From VRUE01 sp963727465 (GTDB lineage: Bacteria > Actinomycetota > Thermoleophilia > Solirubrobacterales > 70-9), in contig CAVSGL010000004.1 of NCBI GenBank assembly GCA_963727465.1, positions 62,001-126,000 on the forward strand: a stretch of 64,000 bases of DNA, read 5' to 3'. Position numbers and translations under genes: made by a program. Below the pieces are notes generated by a model, which made no database searches, was not told the origin of the DNA, and was given only the letters and a program-made list of their open reading frames with translations. This document shows positions 17,504 through 26,048 of this stretch, one piece after another. How positions within the stretch are numbered: position 1 is the first letter of the stretch; the number at the start of each line of letters is the position of its first letter.

Positions 17504-17875
17504 TCAGGTCCCGAGCAGCTCGCGGTAAAAGCGGTAGTCGCGGCGCTCGGGGCGCAGGTTCGCGGCGAGCGCCAGGTGATGGCGGGCACGCTCGGTCTCG
17601 CCGGTCTTGGCGAGGGCGCGGCCGAGGCAGAAGTGGGCGAAGTCGTTGACCTGGTGGTTGTCGACGACCGCCTCGAACTCGGCCACGGCGGCGGTGAAGC
17701 GGCCGCAGCGGAAGTAGGCGCGGCCGAGCGCCTCGCGCACCGAGGACTTCTCCGGCGCCCGCCGCGCCGCCGCCTCCAGCGGCTCGGTCGCCTGCTCGAA
17801 ATCGGCGTCCTCGAGCAGCTCGACGCCGCGGCGGTAGAGCGTGAAGGTCGAGTCGGCGTGGCCCCGCTGGTCCAT
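17504..17875 (-). CDS. tetratricopeptide-repeat protein, 123 aa
   Basis: Starting at ATG 17875 (MDQRGHADSTF) the protein is almost wholly TPR helices: LYRRGVELLEDADFEQATEP, VREALGRAYFRCGRFTAAVA, AHFCLGRALAKTGETERARH, each with the expected small and aromatic residues. Three repeats are present, too few for an enzyme domain, so it probably acts as a protein-binding adaptor. Upstream frames on the same strand extend the reading frame but look non-coding. Confidence 0.75.
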   Translation of the reverse strand: MDQRGHADSTFTLYRRGVELLEDADFEQATEPLEAAARRAPEKSSVREALGRAYFRCGRFTAAVAEFEAVVDNHQVNDFAHFCLGRALAKTGETERARHHLALAANLRPERRDYRFYRELLGT

Positions 17876-17924
17876 CCATCCAGTGTAGGCAGCGGCTTTG
17901 ACGGGGTGTGACGAGCGTGAGACA

Positions 17925-19373
17925 ATGACCCGCACGGTGACTGGACGCAGGGCGATGCCGCCCCTCGGCAGAGGCATCCTCACCGGGCTGATCGCGCTCG
18001 GACTGCTCACCGCTACGGCGAGCGCCGAGGCCGCCCAGCGCTACGCGTCGCCGGGCGGCATCACCACCGGCTCGTGCCCGCAGGCCGAGCCCTGCCGGAT
18101 CGACCGAGCGATCAACAACGCGGAAGAAAACGACCAGGTGATCGTGCTACCGGGCGAATACGACGTCAGCACGCTGCCGGCGCTGAGCACGACCAGGACG
18201 CTGACCGTGCACGGGACGGACCCGCTGAACAAGCCGCGCATCGTCTCGTCGGGCAGCGGTTCCGCGATGTCGCTGCTGGGCGGTGGAAGCTCGGTCTACG
18301 ACCTCGACATCTCCTATGAAGGCGGCGTTGCGGGGGTCGCGCTCGAACTCGGGCCGGGCGCGGTCGTCAACGAAACCGTCGCGCGGTCAAACGCGGGAGC
18401 GGCAATCCGCGCCTCCGCCGCCCAGATCCGCAACACGGCGGCGTTCGCGACCAGCGGCTCGGCGATCTTCCTCGAGGGAAGCGGCGACAGCACGCTGCGC
18501 GGCGTGACCGCGATCGGCTCTGGCCCCAGCTCGACCGGGATCTACCTGAAAGACGAAACGCCGATCAACGCATCCGCCGATGTCCGCAACTCGATCCCGC
18601 GCGGCACCTACGGCGACCTCGGACTACAGGCGGACAACGCCGCCTCGACGGTTTCGATCGACATAGACCATTCGAACTTCCGGCCGGATCAGGTTGCGAA
18701 GTTCAGCGTCGAAGCAAACGACATCTTCAACCCGGGCTCGGGCAACCAGGACGGCAACACGACCGTCCCGTTGTTCGCCGACCTCGGCGGCCGCGACGTC
18801 CACCAGCTCGCCGGCTCGCCGACGATCGACGCGGGCGTGACGGACTCGACGCTGGGCGGTTACGACTTCGACGGCGAAGCGCGCGTGCAGGGCGCGGCGC
18901 CCGACATCGGCGCCGACGAGTACCCAACGCCGGCGAGCTCCGGAGAAGGCTCGACCTCGGCGCCGGGAAGCACTCCCATCGCTGGCTCGGGGCAAGCGAA
19001 GAAGCGCAAGCGCGGCACCCTGTTCGTCGCCGCAGACGCTGTGGTCCGCCGCGGTCAGGCGTTCCTGCGCGTGCATTGCGTCGGCCCGGGCCACTGCGGC
19101 GGCAAGGTTCTCCTGATCTTCCGCCGGACGGTCAAGCGACACCGCCACGGCAAGGTCCGCAGGGCGCGCATCAAGCTCCTGCTCGGGAAGAAGCCCTTCG
19201 AGCGCTCGGAAGGAAAGCGCAGCGTGGTCCGTGTGCCGCTCTACCGCCGTGGCAAGCGCCTGCTGCGCCGTTCCCGCAACCATCGCCTGAAGGTCTGGAT
19301 GACCGGCGGCGGGGTCAGGAGCCGCAGCCTCGAGCTGAGACTCCCCCATCGCCGCCACCGCGGGTCGCAGTAG
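17925..19373 (+). CDS. exported parallel beta-helix protein
   Basis: About 482 aa from ATG 17925; ATG 17955 (MPPLGRGILTGLIALG) is an equally good start and gives a classical signal peptide. The mature part opens with RYASPGG...GSCPQAEPCRIDRAINNA, the usual entry of pectate-lyase-like right-handed beta-helix proteins, and continues with short turns (VYDLDISYEG, IRNTAAFATSG, STLRGVTAIGSG). DGEARVQGAAPDIGADEY is the conserved end of the helix in this family. A Ser/Gly-rich linker leads to a very basic C-terminal beta domain that may bind the cell wall. No catalytic residues are evident. Confidence 0.78.
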   Translation: MTRTVTGRRAMPPLGRGILTGLIALGLLTATASAEAAQRYASPGGITTGSCPQAEPCRIDRAINNAEENDQVIVLPGEYDVSTLPALSTTRTLTVHGTDPLNKPRIVSSGSGSAMSLLGGGSSVYDLDISYEGGVAGVALELGPGAVVNETVARSNAGAAIRASAAQIRNTAAFATSGSAIFLEGSGDSTLRGVTAIGSGPSSTGIYLKDETPINASADVRNSIPRGTYGDLGLQADNAASTVSIDIDHSNFRPDQVAKFSVEANDIFNPGSGNQDGNTTVPLFADLGGRDVHQLAGSPTIDAGVTDSTLGGYDFDGEARVQGAAPDIGADEYPTPASSGEGSTSAPGSTPIAGSGQAKKRKRGTLFVAADAVVRRGQAFLRVHCVGPGHCGGKVLLIFRRTVKRHRHGKVRRARIKLLLGKKPFERSEGKRSVVRVPLYRRGKRLLRRSRNHRLKVWMTGGGVRSRSLELRLPHRRHRGSQ

Positions 19374-19376
19374 GGC

Positions 19377-19664
19377 TCAGCCGACCGCGTCGGCCCAGTC
19401 GCGCAGGCGGCCGGCGAACTGCGGCGTGGCGGGGCCGACCTCGACGATCTCGTCGGCCGGGACGTCGGCGCGGCGGGCGGCGGCGCGGATCGCCTCCGGC
19501 GAGGGCGCCTCGTAGAGGCAGTAGGTGCGGCGGCGGTCGGCGCTGAGGAAGGAGAAGAGCCAGCGCACCCCCTCGTCGCCGTTGACCTCCTCGATCAGCT
19601 CGACGTCCTCGTCGCTGAGGTCGAGCTGGTCGGCGAAGCTGCGCTCGATCACGTAGAGCGGCAT
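19377..19664 (-). CDS. DUF4242 domain protein
   Basis: A 95-aa protein starting MPLYVIERSFADQLDL. The opening strand, the DRRRTYCLYEAPSPEAIRAA motif and the closing VPADEIVEVGP are characteristic of DUF4242, a small ferredoxin-like alpha/beta fold that includes the nickel-binding SCO4226 type. It is cytoplasmic. The gene sits three bases from the end of the convergent beta-helix gene and directly downstream of the large LuxR regulator. Confidence 0.8.
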   Translation of the reverse strand: MPLYVIERSFADQLDLSDEDVELIEEVNGDEGVRWLFSFLSADRRRTYCLYEAPSPEAIRAAARRADVPADEIVEVGPATPQFAGRLRDWADAVG

Positions 19665-19691
19665 TGCCTCGATCGTAGCGAGCGCCCGCCG

Positions 19692-22664
19692 CTAGGCCAA
19701 ACCGTGCCGGTGGGCGTAGGAGGCCGCCTCGGTGCGGTTGGCGCAGTCCGTCTTGCGCAGGATGCTGCGCACGTGGTTGGCCGCGGTGTGCTCGCTGATC
19801 GTCAGCCGCGCGCCGATCTCGCGGTTGCTCAGCCCGGCGGCGACCAGGGCGAGGATCTGCGCCTCGCGCGGCGAGAGCCCGTCGGGAAGCCCCGCTCCCG
19901 CGCCGTCGATCCCGAGCGCCCGCACCCGCGCGTGCAACCCCGCCAGCTCATGCCGCTCCGCCAGCGCCGCGGCCTCGCCCAGCAGCTCATCCGCACGCGC
20001 GCGGTCGCCTCCCCTCCGCCCGCGCAGGAAGCGCCCGTACTCGTAGGCCGTGTGCGCGATCCAGGTCGATGCCTCCATGCGCCGGTTGAGCTCCAGCGCC
20101 TGCTCGAAGTGAGCTTCCGCCCGCTCCGCCTCGCCCAGCACGGCCGCCAGCATGCCCAGGTAGCGGTCGGCGGACCCGTAGCAGGCGACGAGGTGGCCGA
20201 TCACGAGGTTGGAGCCGGCATGTGCCTCCAGCTCCGGATAGACGAGCGCCGCCACCCCGTCGTGCGCCAGCGCCGCCGCGGCGTCGGCCAGATAGGTGAG
20301 GGAGGCCAGCCAGAGCGAGTCGCGAAAGCCCTCGATCCCGGCGGCGCCGAGGCGCGCCAGCTCCCGGCGCGCCTCCTCCTCCATACCCAGCTCGGCGAGC
20401 AGCACGGCGAGCCCCGGTCGCCACGGCCCGTCGCGATCGGGCTCGCCGGCGAGGATGCGGACGGCGGGCGCCAGCTCGGCCAGGCGGCCCTGCTCGCGGC
20501 GGATGCCGAACATCTGGATGCCGTAGGCGGCGGAGGCGTCGCGCCCGGTCAGCAGGTTGCTCCACTCGTGCGAGCGCGTCGCCATCGCCTCGGCCTCGGC
20601 GAGGCGGCCGTCGCAGAGCGCGATCGACGCCCGGTAGAGCTCGGTGATGTGGAGGATGAAGGGCTGCGCCGACTGCTCGGCGATCGCCAGGCCGGCCTCG
20701 ACCTCGCGCCGCGCGGAGGCGAGGTCGCCGTGCTCGGCGTGGGTCGGCACGCGCCAGCCCATCGCTTCGGCGCGGATCTCGACGTCACCGATCTCCTCGC
20801 CGATCCGCATCGCCTCGGCGAGCATCGCCAGCAGCTCGGTGTGCGTGGCGGCCCCGGACCAGTAGGAGCGGTTGAGGACCCGGGCCAGCCCCGCCCGGTC
20901 GCCGTTGGCGCGGGCGAGCTCGATCGCCGCCGAGCTGCGAACGTGCGCCAGCTCGCGCTCGCCGCGACGGTCGAGCACGCGGGCGAGGCCGGACAGCAGG
21001 CCGACCCGCAGCTCGGGGCTCTCCTCATCCCCGAGCGCGGTCAGCGCCTCCTCCAGCAGCTCGACCGTGCGCCGGTCGGCGAGGCCCGGCCGCCAGCAGG
21101 CGTCCTCGTAGCCGATCGCGGCGCGCGCCAGCAGGCCGGCGCTGCGCTGCTCGCGGGCGATCTCGGCCGCGGCGGCGAAGGCATCGATCGCATCCTGCTC
21201 CTTGCCGGCGCGGTAGCTGGCCCGGCCCAGCTCGAGGTGGACGCCGGCGCGCTCTCGCGGGTCCTCGATCCCGAGCTCGATCGCGGTGCGCAGGCGCAGC
21301 GCCGCGGCGTCGAAGGCGAGCGCCGAGCTCGCCGCGAGCGCCGCTCGCAGGTTGTAGTCGATTGCCCGCTCCACCCCGCCGAGCGGCGCCGCCGCGGCGA
21401 AGTGGTGGGCGAGGTCGGCGAGGGCGCGGCCCGACTCCTCGCCCCCGGCGAGCGCCTCGCCGACGCGCAGGTGCAGCTCCGCCCGCCGCGCCCGCGAGAG
21501 ACCGTCGTAGACAGCGCGCCGCACGAGCTCGTGGGTGAAGCGACAGGAGAGCGCCCCTCCCGGCATCTCCTCGAGCATGCCGCTTGCCATCGCCTGCTCC
21601 AGCGCCGCCAGCAGCGCGGGCTCGTCGAGCCCGGCGGCGCGCCGGACGGTCTCGAGCTTGAACTCCGCCCCCGCGGTCGCCGCGAGCTCGAGCAGCAGGG
21701 TCGTCCGCGGGTCGAGGCGCGAGAGGCGCTGCGCGGCGACCTCGCGCACGCTCTCCGGCGTGCCGAGGCCCGTCAGCGGCTGCGCCACCCGCAGGCGGCC
21801 GGCCTCCCTGGCGACGACGCCGGTCTCGACCGCGGCGCGCCACAGCTCGCAGACGAGGAAGGCGTTGCCGTCGGTCAGCTCGCGCATCGCGGCGGCCAGC
21901 TCGCGCAGCTCCGGGTCGAGCTCGTGGCCCGCCGCGCGCTCGACGAGCTCGGCGACCTCGGCCTCGGTGAGGCCGCCGAGGCGCAGGCGGACGGCCGCTT
22001 CCGAGCGGCGCAGGTCGGCGAGCGCGTCGGCAAGGCCCTGCGGCAGCTCGGCCTCGGTGTCGCGGAACGCGCAGAGGATCAGCAGGCGCGCGTCCCAGGC
22101 GGAGCGGGCCAGATGGCGCAGCAGCAGCAGGGTCGGCCGGTCCGCCCAGTGGACGTCCTCGATCGCCAGCAGCAGCGGCCGCTCACGGCCCGCCGCGGCG
22201 AACAGCTCGGCGACCGCGGTGTGCAGGCGCAGCCGCTCGGTGTCCGGGTCGGCGGCGACGGGCGCCGGCAGCTCGCCGGCCCGGGCCGCCAGATCGGGCA
22301 GCAGGCGGGTCAGCTCGCCGCCTCCGCCACCGAGCGCCGCGCGGAGCGGGCCCGGCTCGAGCGAGCGCACGAGGCGGTCGAGCGCTTCGACGAAGGGGCC
22401 GTAGGGCGTCTGCACGACCGCGTCGCAGGTCCCGTGGAGGACCAGGGCGCCATCGTCGGCGGCGCCCGTGGCGAGCTCTCGAACCAGCCGGCTCTTGCCC
22501 GAGCCGGCCTCGCCGGCGAGCAGGGCGAGCCTTCGCCCCTCGCCGGCGGCCAGCGGCATCAGCGTCCGCAGGCGCGCCAGCTCGCCGGAGCGCCCGACGA
22601 ACGGCAGAGCGGAGCCGAGGCGGAGCGACCCCGGTAGATCCAGCGTCCCATCGCCCACAGGCAC
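19692..22664 (-). CDS. large AAA/TPR LuxR-family transcriptional regulator (LAL type)
   Basis: A 990-aa protein from GTG 22664. The N-terminus has FVGRSGELARLRTL and Walker A GEAGSGKSRLVREL, with LLAIEDVHWADRPTLLLLRH as Walker B, i.e. a STAND-type AAA ATPase. The middle is a long helical TPR-like array. The C-terminal LuxR HTH reads LSPREAQILALVAAGLSNRE, IGARLTISEHTAANHV. Such regulators sense a ligand through the TPR/ATPase part and activate transcription. It is divergent from the FAD oxidoreductase gene, with a TAGTCAG-GT-CTGACTA palindrome between them, so that gene is the obvious candidate target. Confidence 0.88.
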   Translation of the reverse strand: MPVGDGTLDLPGSLRLGSALPFVGRSGELARLRTLMPLAAGEGRRLALLAGEAGSGKSRLVRELATGAADDGALVLHGTCDAVVQTPYGPFVEALDRLVRSLEPGPLRAALGGGGGELTRLLPDLAARAGELPAPVAADPDTERLRLHTAVAELFAAAGRERPLLLAIEDVHWADRPTLLLLRHLARSAWDARLLILCAFRDTEAELPQGLADALADLRRSEAAVRLRLGGLTEAEVAELVERAAGHELDPELRELAAAMRELTDGNAFLVCELWRAAVETGVVAREAGRLRVAQPLTGLGTPESVREVAAQRLSRLDPRTTLLLELAATAGAEFKLETVRRAAGLDEPALLAALEQAMASGMLEEMPGGALSCRFTHELVRRAVYDGLSRARRAELHLRVGEALAGGEESGRALADLAHHFAAAAPLGGVERAIDYNLRAALAASSALAFDAAALRLRTAIELGIEDPRERAGVHLELGRASYRAGKEQDAIDAFAAAAEIAREQRSAGLLARAAIGYEDACWRPGLADRRTVELLEEALTALGDEESPELRVGLLSGLARVLDRRGERELAHVRSSAAIELARANGDRAGLARVLNRSYWSGAATHTELLAMLAEAMRIGEEIGDVEIRAEAMGWRVPTHAEHGDLASARREVEAGLAIAEQSAQPFILHITELYRASIALCDGRLAEAEAMATRSHEWSNLLTGRDASAAYGIQMFGIRREQGRLAELAPAVRILAGEPDRDGPWRPGLAVLLAELGMEEEARRELARLGAAGIEGFRDSLWLASLTYLADAAAALAHDGVAALVYPELEAHAGSNLVIGHLVACYGSADRYLGMLAAVLGEAERAEAHFEQALELNRRMEASTWIAHTAYEYGRFLRGRRGGDRARADELLGEAAALAERHELAGLHARVRALGIDGAGAGLPDGLSPREAQILALVAAGLSNREIGARLTISEHTAANHVRSILRKTDCANRTEAASYAHRHGLA

Positions 22665-22678
22665 ACGATAGGGCCTGA

Positions 22679-22694
22679 TAGTCAGGTCTGACTA
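22679..22694. promoter_or_regulatory. palindrome TAGTCAG-GT-CTGACTA between luxR-type and oxidoreductase genes
   Basis: A perfect 7-bp inverted repeat lies 15 bases upstream of the LuxR gene start. Its core TCAGGTCTGA recurs, on the opposite strand, upstream of the alpha/beta hydrolase gene (25271-25285 region). It is a plausible operator. Confidence 0.5.
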
Positions 22695-22731
22695 CGCGGT
22701 CGGGCCGCGGAGGTCCGGTGGACGTCTCCGA

Positions 22732-22746
22732 ATTGGGTCAGGCCTG
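22732..22746 (+). promoter_or_regulatory. shared upstream motif ATTGGGTCAGGCCTG (copy 1)
   Basis: This 15-base word lies 70 bases before the GTG of the FAD oxidoreductase. It differs by one base from ATTGGGTCAGGTCTG found about 100 bases before the alpha/beta hydrolase start (minus strand). The orientation relative to the gene is the same in both, as expected for a promoter or activator site. Confidence 0.45.
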
Positions 22747-22816
22747 GTCATGACAGGACGCCGGGGCGCCCCTACGCTCGGCAGAGGATGAGACCCGACC
22801 GCAAGGAGAAGACATC

Positions 22817-24193
22817 GTGAGCACGCTCGCCAGCGCAGACATACCCGGCTTCGAAGGCAAGCTGGTCGCCCCCGACGACGGCGGCTACGACGAGGCGCGC
22901 GCCGTCTACAACGCGATGATCGACCGGCGCCCGGCGCTGGTCGCGTACGCCGCGAGCGTCGCCGACGTGCAGAGGGCGGTCGATTTCGCCCGCGAGCAGG
23001 GCGCGCTGCTCGCGCTGCGCGGCGGCGGCCACAACGGCGCCGGGCTTGGCTGCTGCGACGGCGGCATCGTCCTCGACCTCTCCGGCCTGAACCGGATCGA
23101 GGTCGATCCGGAGGCGCGCACCGCGCGGGTCGGCGGCGGCTGCACCTGGGGCGAAGTCGACGCGGCGACCCACGAGCACGGGCTGGCGACGCCGAGCGGG
23201 ATCATCTCGACCACGGGGGTCGGCGGCCTCACGCTCGGCGGCGGGATCGGCCACCTGAGCCGCAAGTGCGGGCTCTCGATCGACAACCTGCTCGAGGCCG
23301 AGGTCGTGCTCGCGAACGGCGAGCGGGTGCGCGCCGCGGCGGACGAGAACGACGACCTCTTCTGGGCGCTCCGCGGGGGCGGCGGCAACTTCGGCGTCGT
23401 CGCCTCCTTCCTCTTCCGCCTGCACGAGGTCGGCGACGTCTTCGGCGGCCCGACCTTCTGGGACGTCGAGCAGAGCGCCGAGGTGCTGGGCGCCTACCGC
23501 GACTTCATCCTCGCCGCGCCGCGCGAGCTCAACGGCTTCTTCGCCTACACCAGCGTGCCGCCGGCGCCGCCCTTCCCCGAGCAGCTGCACGGGCGCAAGG
23601 TCTGCGGCGTCGTCTGGTGCTACGTGGGCGGCGAGGAGGACGGCGCCGCGGCGATCGCGCCGCTGCTCGAGCAGACCCCCGAGCCGCTCATGCACGGCGT
23701 CCAGACGATGCCGTTCCCGGCGCTACAGAGCGCCTTCGACGGCCTCTACCCGAAGGGCGAGCAGTGGTACTGGCGGGCGGACTTCGTCGAGCGGATCCCC
23801 GACGAGGCGGTCGCCGAGCACGCCCGCTTCGGCCCGCAGATGCCGACGATGAAATCGACGATGCACCTCTACCCGATCGACGGCGCCGCCCACGACCCCG
23901 GCAACGCCGACACCGCCTGGGCCTACCGCGACGCCAACTGGGGCTCGGTCTTCGCCGGCGTCGACCCGGATCCGGCCAACGCCGACGCGATCCGCGACTG
24001 GAGCGTCGACTACTTCGAAGCGCTGCACCCCCACTCCGCCGGCGGCGCCTACGTCAACATGATGATGGACGAGGGCCAGGAGCGGGTGCGGGCCAGCTAC
24101 GGCGGCAACTACGACCGCCTGGCGGCGATCAAGGCGAGCTACGACCCCGGCAACCTGTTCCGCGTCAACCAGAACATCGCGCCGCGGGCGTAG
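22817..24193 (+). CDS. FAD-linked oxidoreductase of the PCMH/BBE family
   Basis: A 458-aa protein from GTG 22817 with AAGGAGAAG upstream. The PCMH FAD-binding domain is clear: LLALRGGGHNGAGLG, with His72 as the likely covalent FAD attachment, then ISTTGVGGLTLGGGIGHL and the C-terminal BBE segment YDRLAAIKASYDPGNLFRVN. The second attachment Cys of bicovalent berberine-bridge-type enzymes is absent (ISTTGVGG instead of a Cys-bearing loop), so attachment is probably single. Relatives oxidise sugars, nicotine-type amines or aromatic secondary metabolites. The substrate is unknown. It is probably controlled by the divergent LuxR regulator. Confidence 0.85.
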   Translation: MSTLASADIPGFEGKLVAPDDGGYDEARAVYNAMIDRRPALVAYAASVADVQRAVDFAREQGALLALRGGGHNGAGLGCCDGGIVLDLSGLNRIEVDPEARTARVGGGCTWGEVDAATHEHGLATPSGIISTTGVGGLTLGGGIGHLSRKCGLSIDNLLEAEVVLANGERVRAAADENDDLFWALRGGGGNFGVVASFLFRLHEVGDVFGGPTFWDVEQSAEVLGAYRDFILAAPRELNGFFAYTSVPPAPPFPEQLHGRKVCGVVWCYVGGEEDGAAAIAPLLEQTPEPLMHGVQTMPFPALQSAFDGLYPKGEQWYWRADFVERIPDEAVAEHARFGPQMPTMKSTMHLYPIDGAAHDPGNADTAWAYRDANWGSVFAGVDPDPANADAIRDWSVDYFEALHPHSAGGAYVNMMMDEGQERVRASYGGNYDRLAAIKASYDPGNLFRVNQNIAPRA

Positions 24194-24203
24194 CCACACC
24201 GGC

Positions 24204-24250
24204 GCGGTAGAGGTTATCTCCGCTATGCGGTCAAAACCTCTACCGCGCTG
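24204..24250. repeat. 47-bp palindromic repeat, copy A
   Basis: The element starts GCGGTAGAGGTTATC and ends AAAACCTCTACCGCGCTG; the outer 12-bp arms pair. It lies between convergent genes and could terminate both. Further copies are at 24266-24312, 35186-35232 and 51766-51812. Confidence 0.85.
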
Positions 24251-24265
24251 CCGCGTTGCAACGCT

Positions 24266-24312
24266 GAGGTAGAGGTTATCTCCGCTATGCGGTCAAAACC
24301 TCTACCGCGCTG
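24266..24312. repeat. 47-bp palindromic repeat, copy B
   Basis: Almost identical to copy A and in the same orientation, 62 bases downstream. Its right arm supplies the TAG stop codon of the alpha/beta hydrolase gene (24302-24304), so the repeat has settled into the end of that gene. Confidence 0.85.
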
Positions 24313-25171
24313 CCGCGCTGAGCGCCGGGCGCAGAGCGGCGAGGAACTCTTCGGGGCGGTCGCGGGGCGGGTCGTCGGCGCAGTCGTCGATTACCCGCAG
24401 CGGCCAGCCGTAGCGCGCGGCGGCGCGTTCGGGGATCCGCAGGCGGTTGGCGCGATCCTCGCGGCCCCAGATCAGGGTCGTCGGCACCTCGATCCGCTCC
24501 AGGTCGCGCGGCGGAATCCGCGGGATGCCGACCTGTTTGAGCATGCGGCCGCGCAGCTTCGAGGCCGGGTCGGAGGCGAGTTCGACGTTGTAGGCGGAGA
24601 ACGGTCCCCAGTGCTCGCCCATCTGGCGCTGGAGGCCGTCGAGGTCGTAGGAGCACTGGCGCATGAAGCGGTCGTAGCTGCGCTCGCTCGGCCGCGCCAG
24701 GAAGGCGAGCATGGTGAGGGCGAAGCGCGGCGCCGGGCGGAAGCGGGCGAGGCCGAGGGTGTCGACCAGGACGAGGCCCGCGAGCCGGTCCCCGTGCGCG
24801 ATCGCGTAGCGGGCGCCGATCGCGCCGCCGAGCACGTGGCCGACCAGCAGCGGCGGCCGCTCGCAGGTCGCCTCGATCAGCTCGTCGAGCCAGGCGAGCG
24901 TGGCCTCGACGCCGGGCGCCTCGCCGGGAACCTCGGTCTCCCCGTGAGCGGGCAGATCGGGGGCGATGACCCGGTTGCCGGCGACCAGCTCCGGCAGCAC
25001 CGCGCGCCATTTCACCGCCGACTCCCCCGGCCCGTGCAGCAGCACGACCGGCGCCCCCTCGCCGCCGCTCAGCAGCGCGGTCGAGAGACCGCCGGCCTCC
25101 AGGCGCCGTTCCTCGACGGGAATCCCGTCGAGCAGTCGCCCGCGCGGGCTCTCGATCGTCGCCGTGGTCAT
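24302..25171 (-). CDS. alpha/beta-hydrolase-fold protein lacking catalytic Ser and His
   Basis: A 289-aa protein from ATG 25171. The fold is clear: VVLLHGPGESAVKW (oxyanion loop, residues 42-55), DLPAHGETEVPG, and a C-terminal TTLIWGREDRANRL with the third-acid strand. The nucleophile elbow reads GHVLGG (residues 111-116), so the Ser of GHSxGG is Val113. The usual GH with the catalytic His is replaced by AD in DDCADDPPRDRPEEF. Both replacements are in clean in-frame sequence, so this looks like a non-catalytic hydrolase fold, perhaps a ligand receptor or binding protein. The downstream end is formed by a palindromic repeat. It may share regulation with the FAD oxidoreductase. Confidence 0.75.
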   Translation of the reverse strand: MTTATIESPRGRLLDGIPVEERRLEAGGLSTALLSGGEGAPVVLLHGPGESAVKWRAVLPELVAGNRVIAPDLPAHGETEVPGEAPGVEATLAWLDELIEATCERPPLLVGHVLGGAIGARYAIAHGDRLAGLVLVDTLGLARFRPAPRFALTMLAFLARPSERSYDRFMRQCSYDLDGLQRQMGEHWGPFSAYNVELASDPASKLRGRMLKQVGIPRIPPRDLERIEVPTTLIWGREDRANRLRIPERAAARYGWPLRVIDDCADDPPRDRPEEFLAALRPALSAAAR

Positions 25172-25270
25172 GGCGTCGAAGCTACGCCGCGCTTGCCGCT
25201 GCCGCATCGCCTGGAATGACCAAATCCTGGCGCAAGCGGCCTGGTCAATCTCAACCACACTCTTCGATAT

Positions 25271-25285
25271 CAGACCTGACCCAAT
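25271..25285 (-). promoter_or_regulatory. shared upstream motif ATTGGGTCAGGTCTG (copy 2)
   Basis: The sense-strand word lies 100 bases upstream of the alpha/beta hydrolase start and matches 14 of 15 bases of the motif upstream of the FAD oxidoreductase. It includes the TCAGGTCTGA core found in the LuxR/oxidoreductase palindrome. Confidence 0.45.
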
Positions 25286-25297
25286 ACTTCCCCGGTT

Positions 25298-25314
25298 ATT
25301 AGCCCGCTGCTAAT
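25298..25314. promoter_or_regulatory. ATTAG-N7-CTAAT site at the 3' end of the satD operon
   Basis: A perfect inverted repeat (ATTAG CCCGCTG CTAAT, extendable by one T/A pair on each side). It overlaps the TAA stop codon of the membrane protein gene and matches the two sites upstream of satD. Confidence 0.55.
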
Positions 25315-26048
25315 ACGACCACACCAACCGCAGCCGCCAAGAGAACGCTTGCAAAGGTTCCGACCAGGAAGTACTCGGTGATCTCGTCGATCCCGCCATC
25401 CCCCGCATGATCTGCTCCCCCTTGGCCTCGAATCTCACGAAAGCGCAGGAGCCCCTTGCCGGCTATCACGAACGCCGCGGCCGCTGCCCCACCGGAAATC
25501 ACTCCCGCGGCGACGATGGGCCGCTCCATCGGCCCCAGCGCCCGACCACCACGCAAGGTTCCTTCAGCCGAGACGAGCGATTGCTCGGTCGTGGCAAGCA
25601 TGAAGCGGACGATCCGATTACCGGTCGCCAGCAGAAAGACCGCGGCACCGACACCGAGCAGGAATTGACCAACCGCAATCTCCCGGACGAAGCCGAAATC
25701 GAGGTTCGAGTACCAGGCTGCGAAATCCCCATCGACCCGGTCGGCCGAACCGCTCGCGGCGATCGCTGTAATGAGCGTGCCGAAGACCAGCGCCAGCGCG
25801 TATCCCGGCTTCGCGGCCCGAGCTGGCAACAACTCGAAGGCCGACCAGGCCAGGAGGACGGGAATGGCAACCGCTGGCGCCGCGGCAACGCCTCCGATCT
25901 CGAATCCGCTCAAGCCGGCGACCAGGGCTATCGCGCCAACACCGCATAGCACCGCGGCGGCAACCCGACCTTTCGCGACCCGATCTGGCGACCAGCGCAC
26001 CAGATCGCTGACGCCAAAGCCAAGCATCGCAAGGGCAACGTAGATCAC
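25299..26048 (-). CDS. multi-pass membrane protein of the satD operon
   Basis: A 249-aa protein from GTG 26048, which overlaps the TGA of satD (GTGA). It has about seven hydrophobic segments (e.g. VIYVALAMLGFGVSDLV, AVLCGVGAIALVAGLSGF, PIVAAGVISGGAAAAAFVIA, FASVLLAAAVGVVVLAAG). A charged cytoplasmic-looking loop RFREIRGQGGADHAGDGG precedes the last helix (ITEYFLVGTF). SatD genes are often followed by a membrane protein gene. The molecular function of neither partner is established. The family of this protein is not recognised. Confidence 0.7.
   Translation of the reverse strand: MIYVALAMLGFGVSDLVRWSPDRVAKGRVAAAVLCGVGAIALVAGLSGFEIGGVAAAPAVAIPVLLAWSAFELLPARAAKPGYALALVFGTLITAIAASGSADRVDGDFAAWYSNLDFGFVREIAVGQFLLGVGAAVFLLATGNRIVRFMLATTEQSLVSAEGTLRGGRALGPMERPIVAAGVISGGAAAAAFVIAGKGLLRFREIRGQGGADHAGDGGIDEITEYFLVGTFASVLLAAAVGVVVLAAG

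Noticed and set aside
19704..22637. A 977-codon open frame on the plus strand opposite the LuxR regulator
   Set aside because: It is the complement of a well-supported gene with recognised domains. High GC removes stop codons on the opposite strand, and its translation is Arg/Gly-rich with no motif.
24204..24312. CRISPR-like direct repeats
   Set aside because: Only two copies, palindromic, spaced by 15 bases, with further copies elsewhere in the window. They are dispersed palindromic elements.
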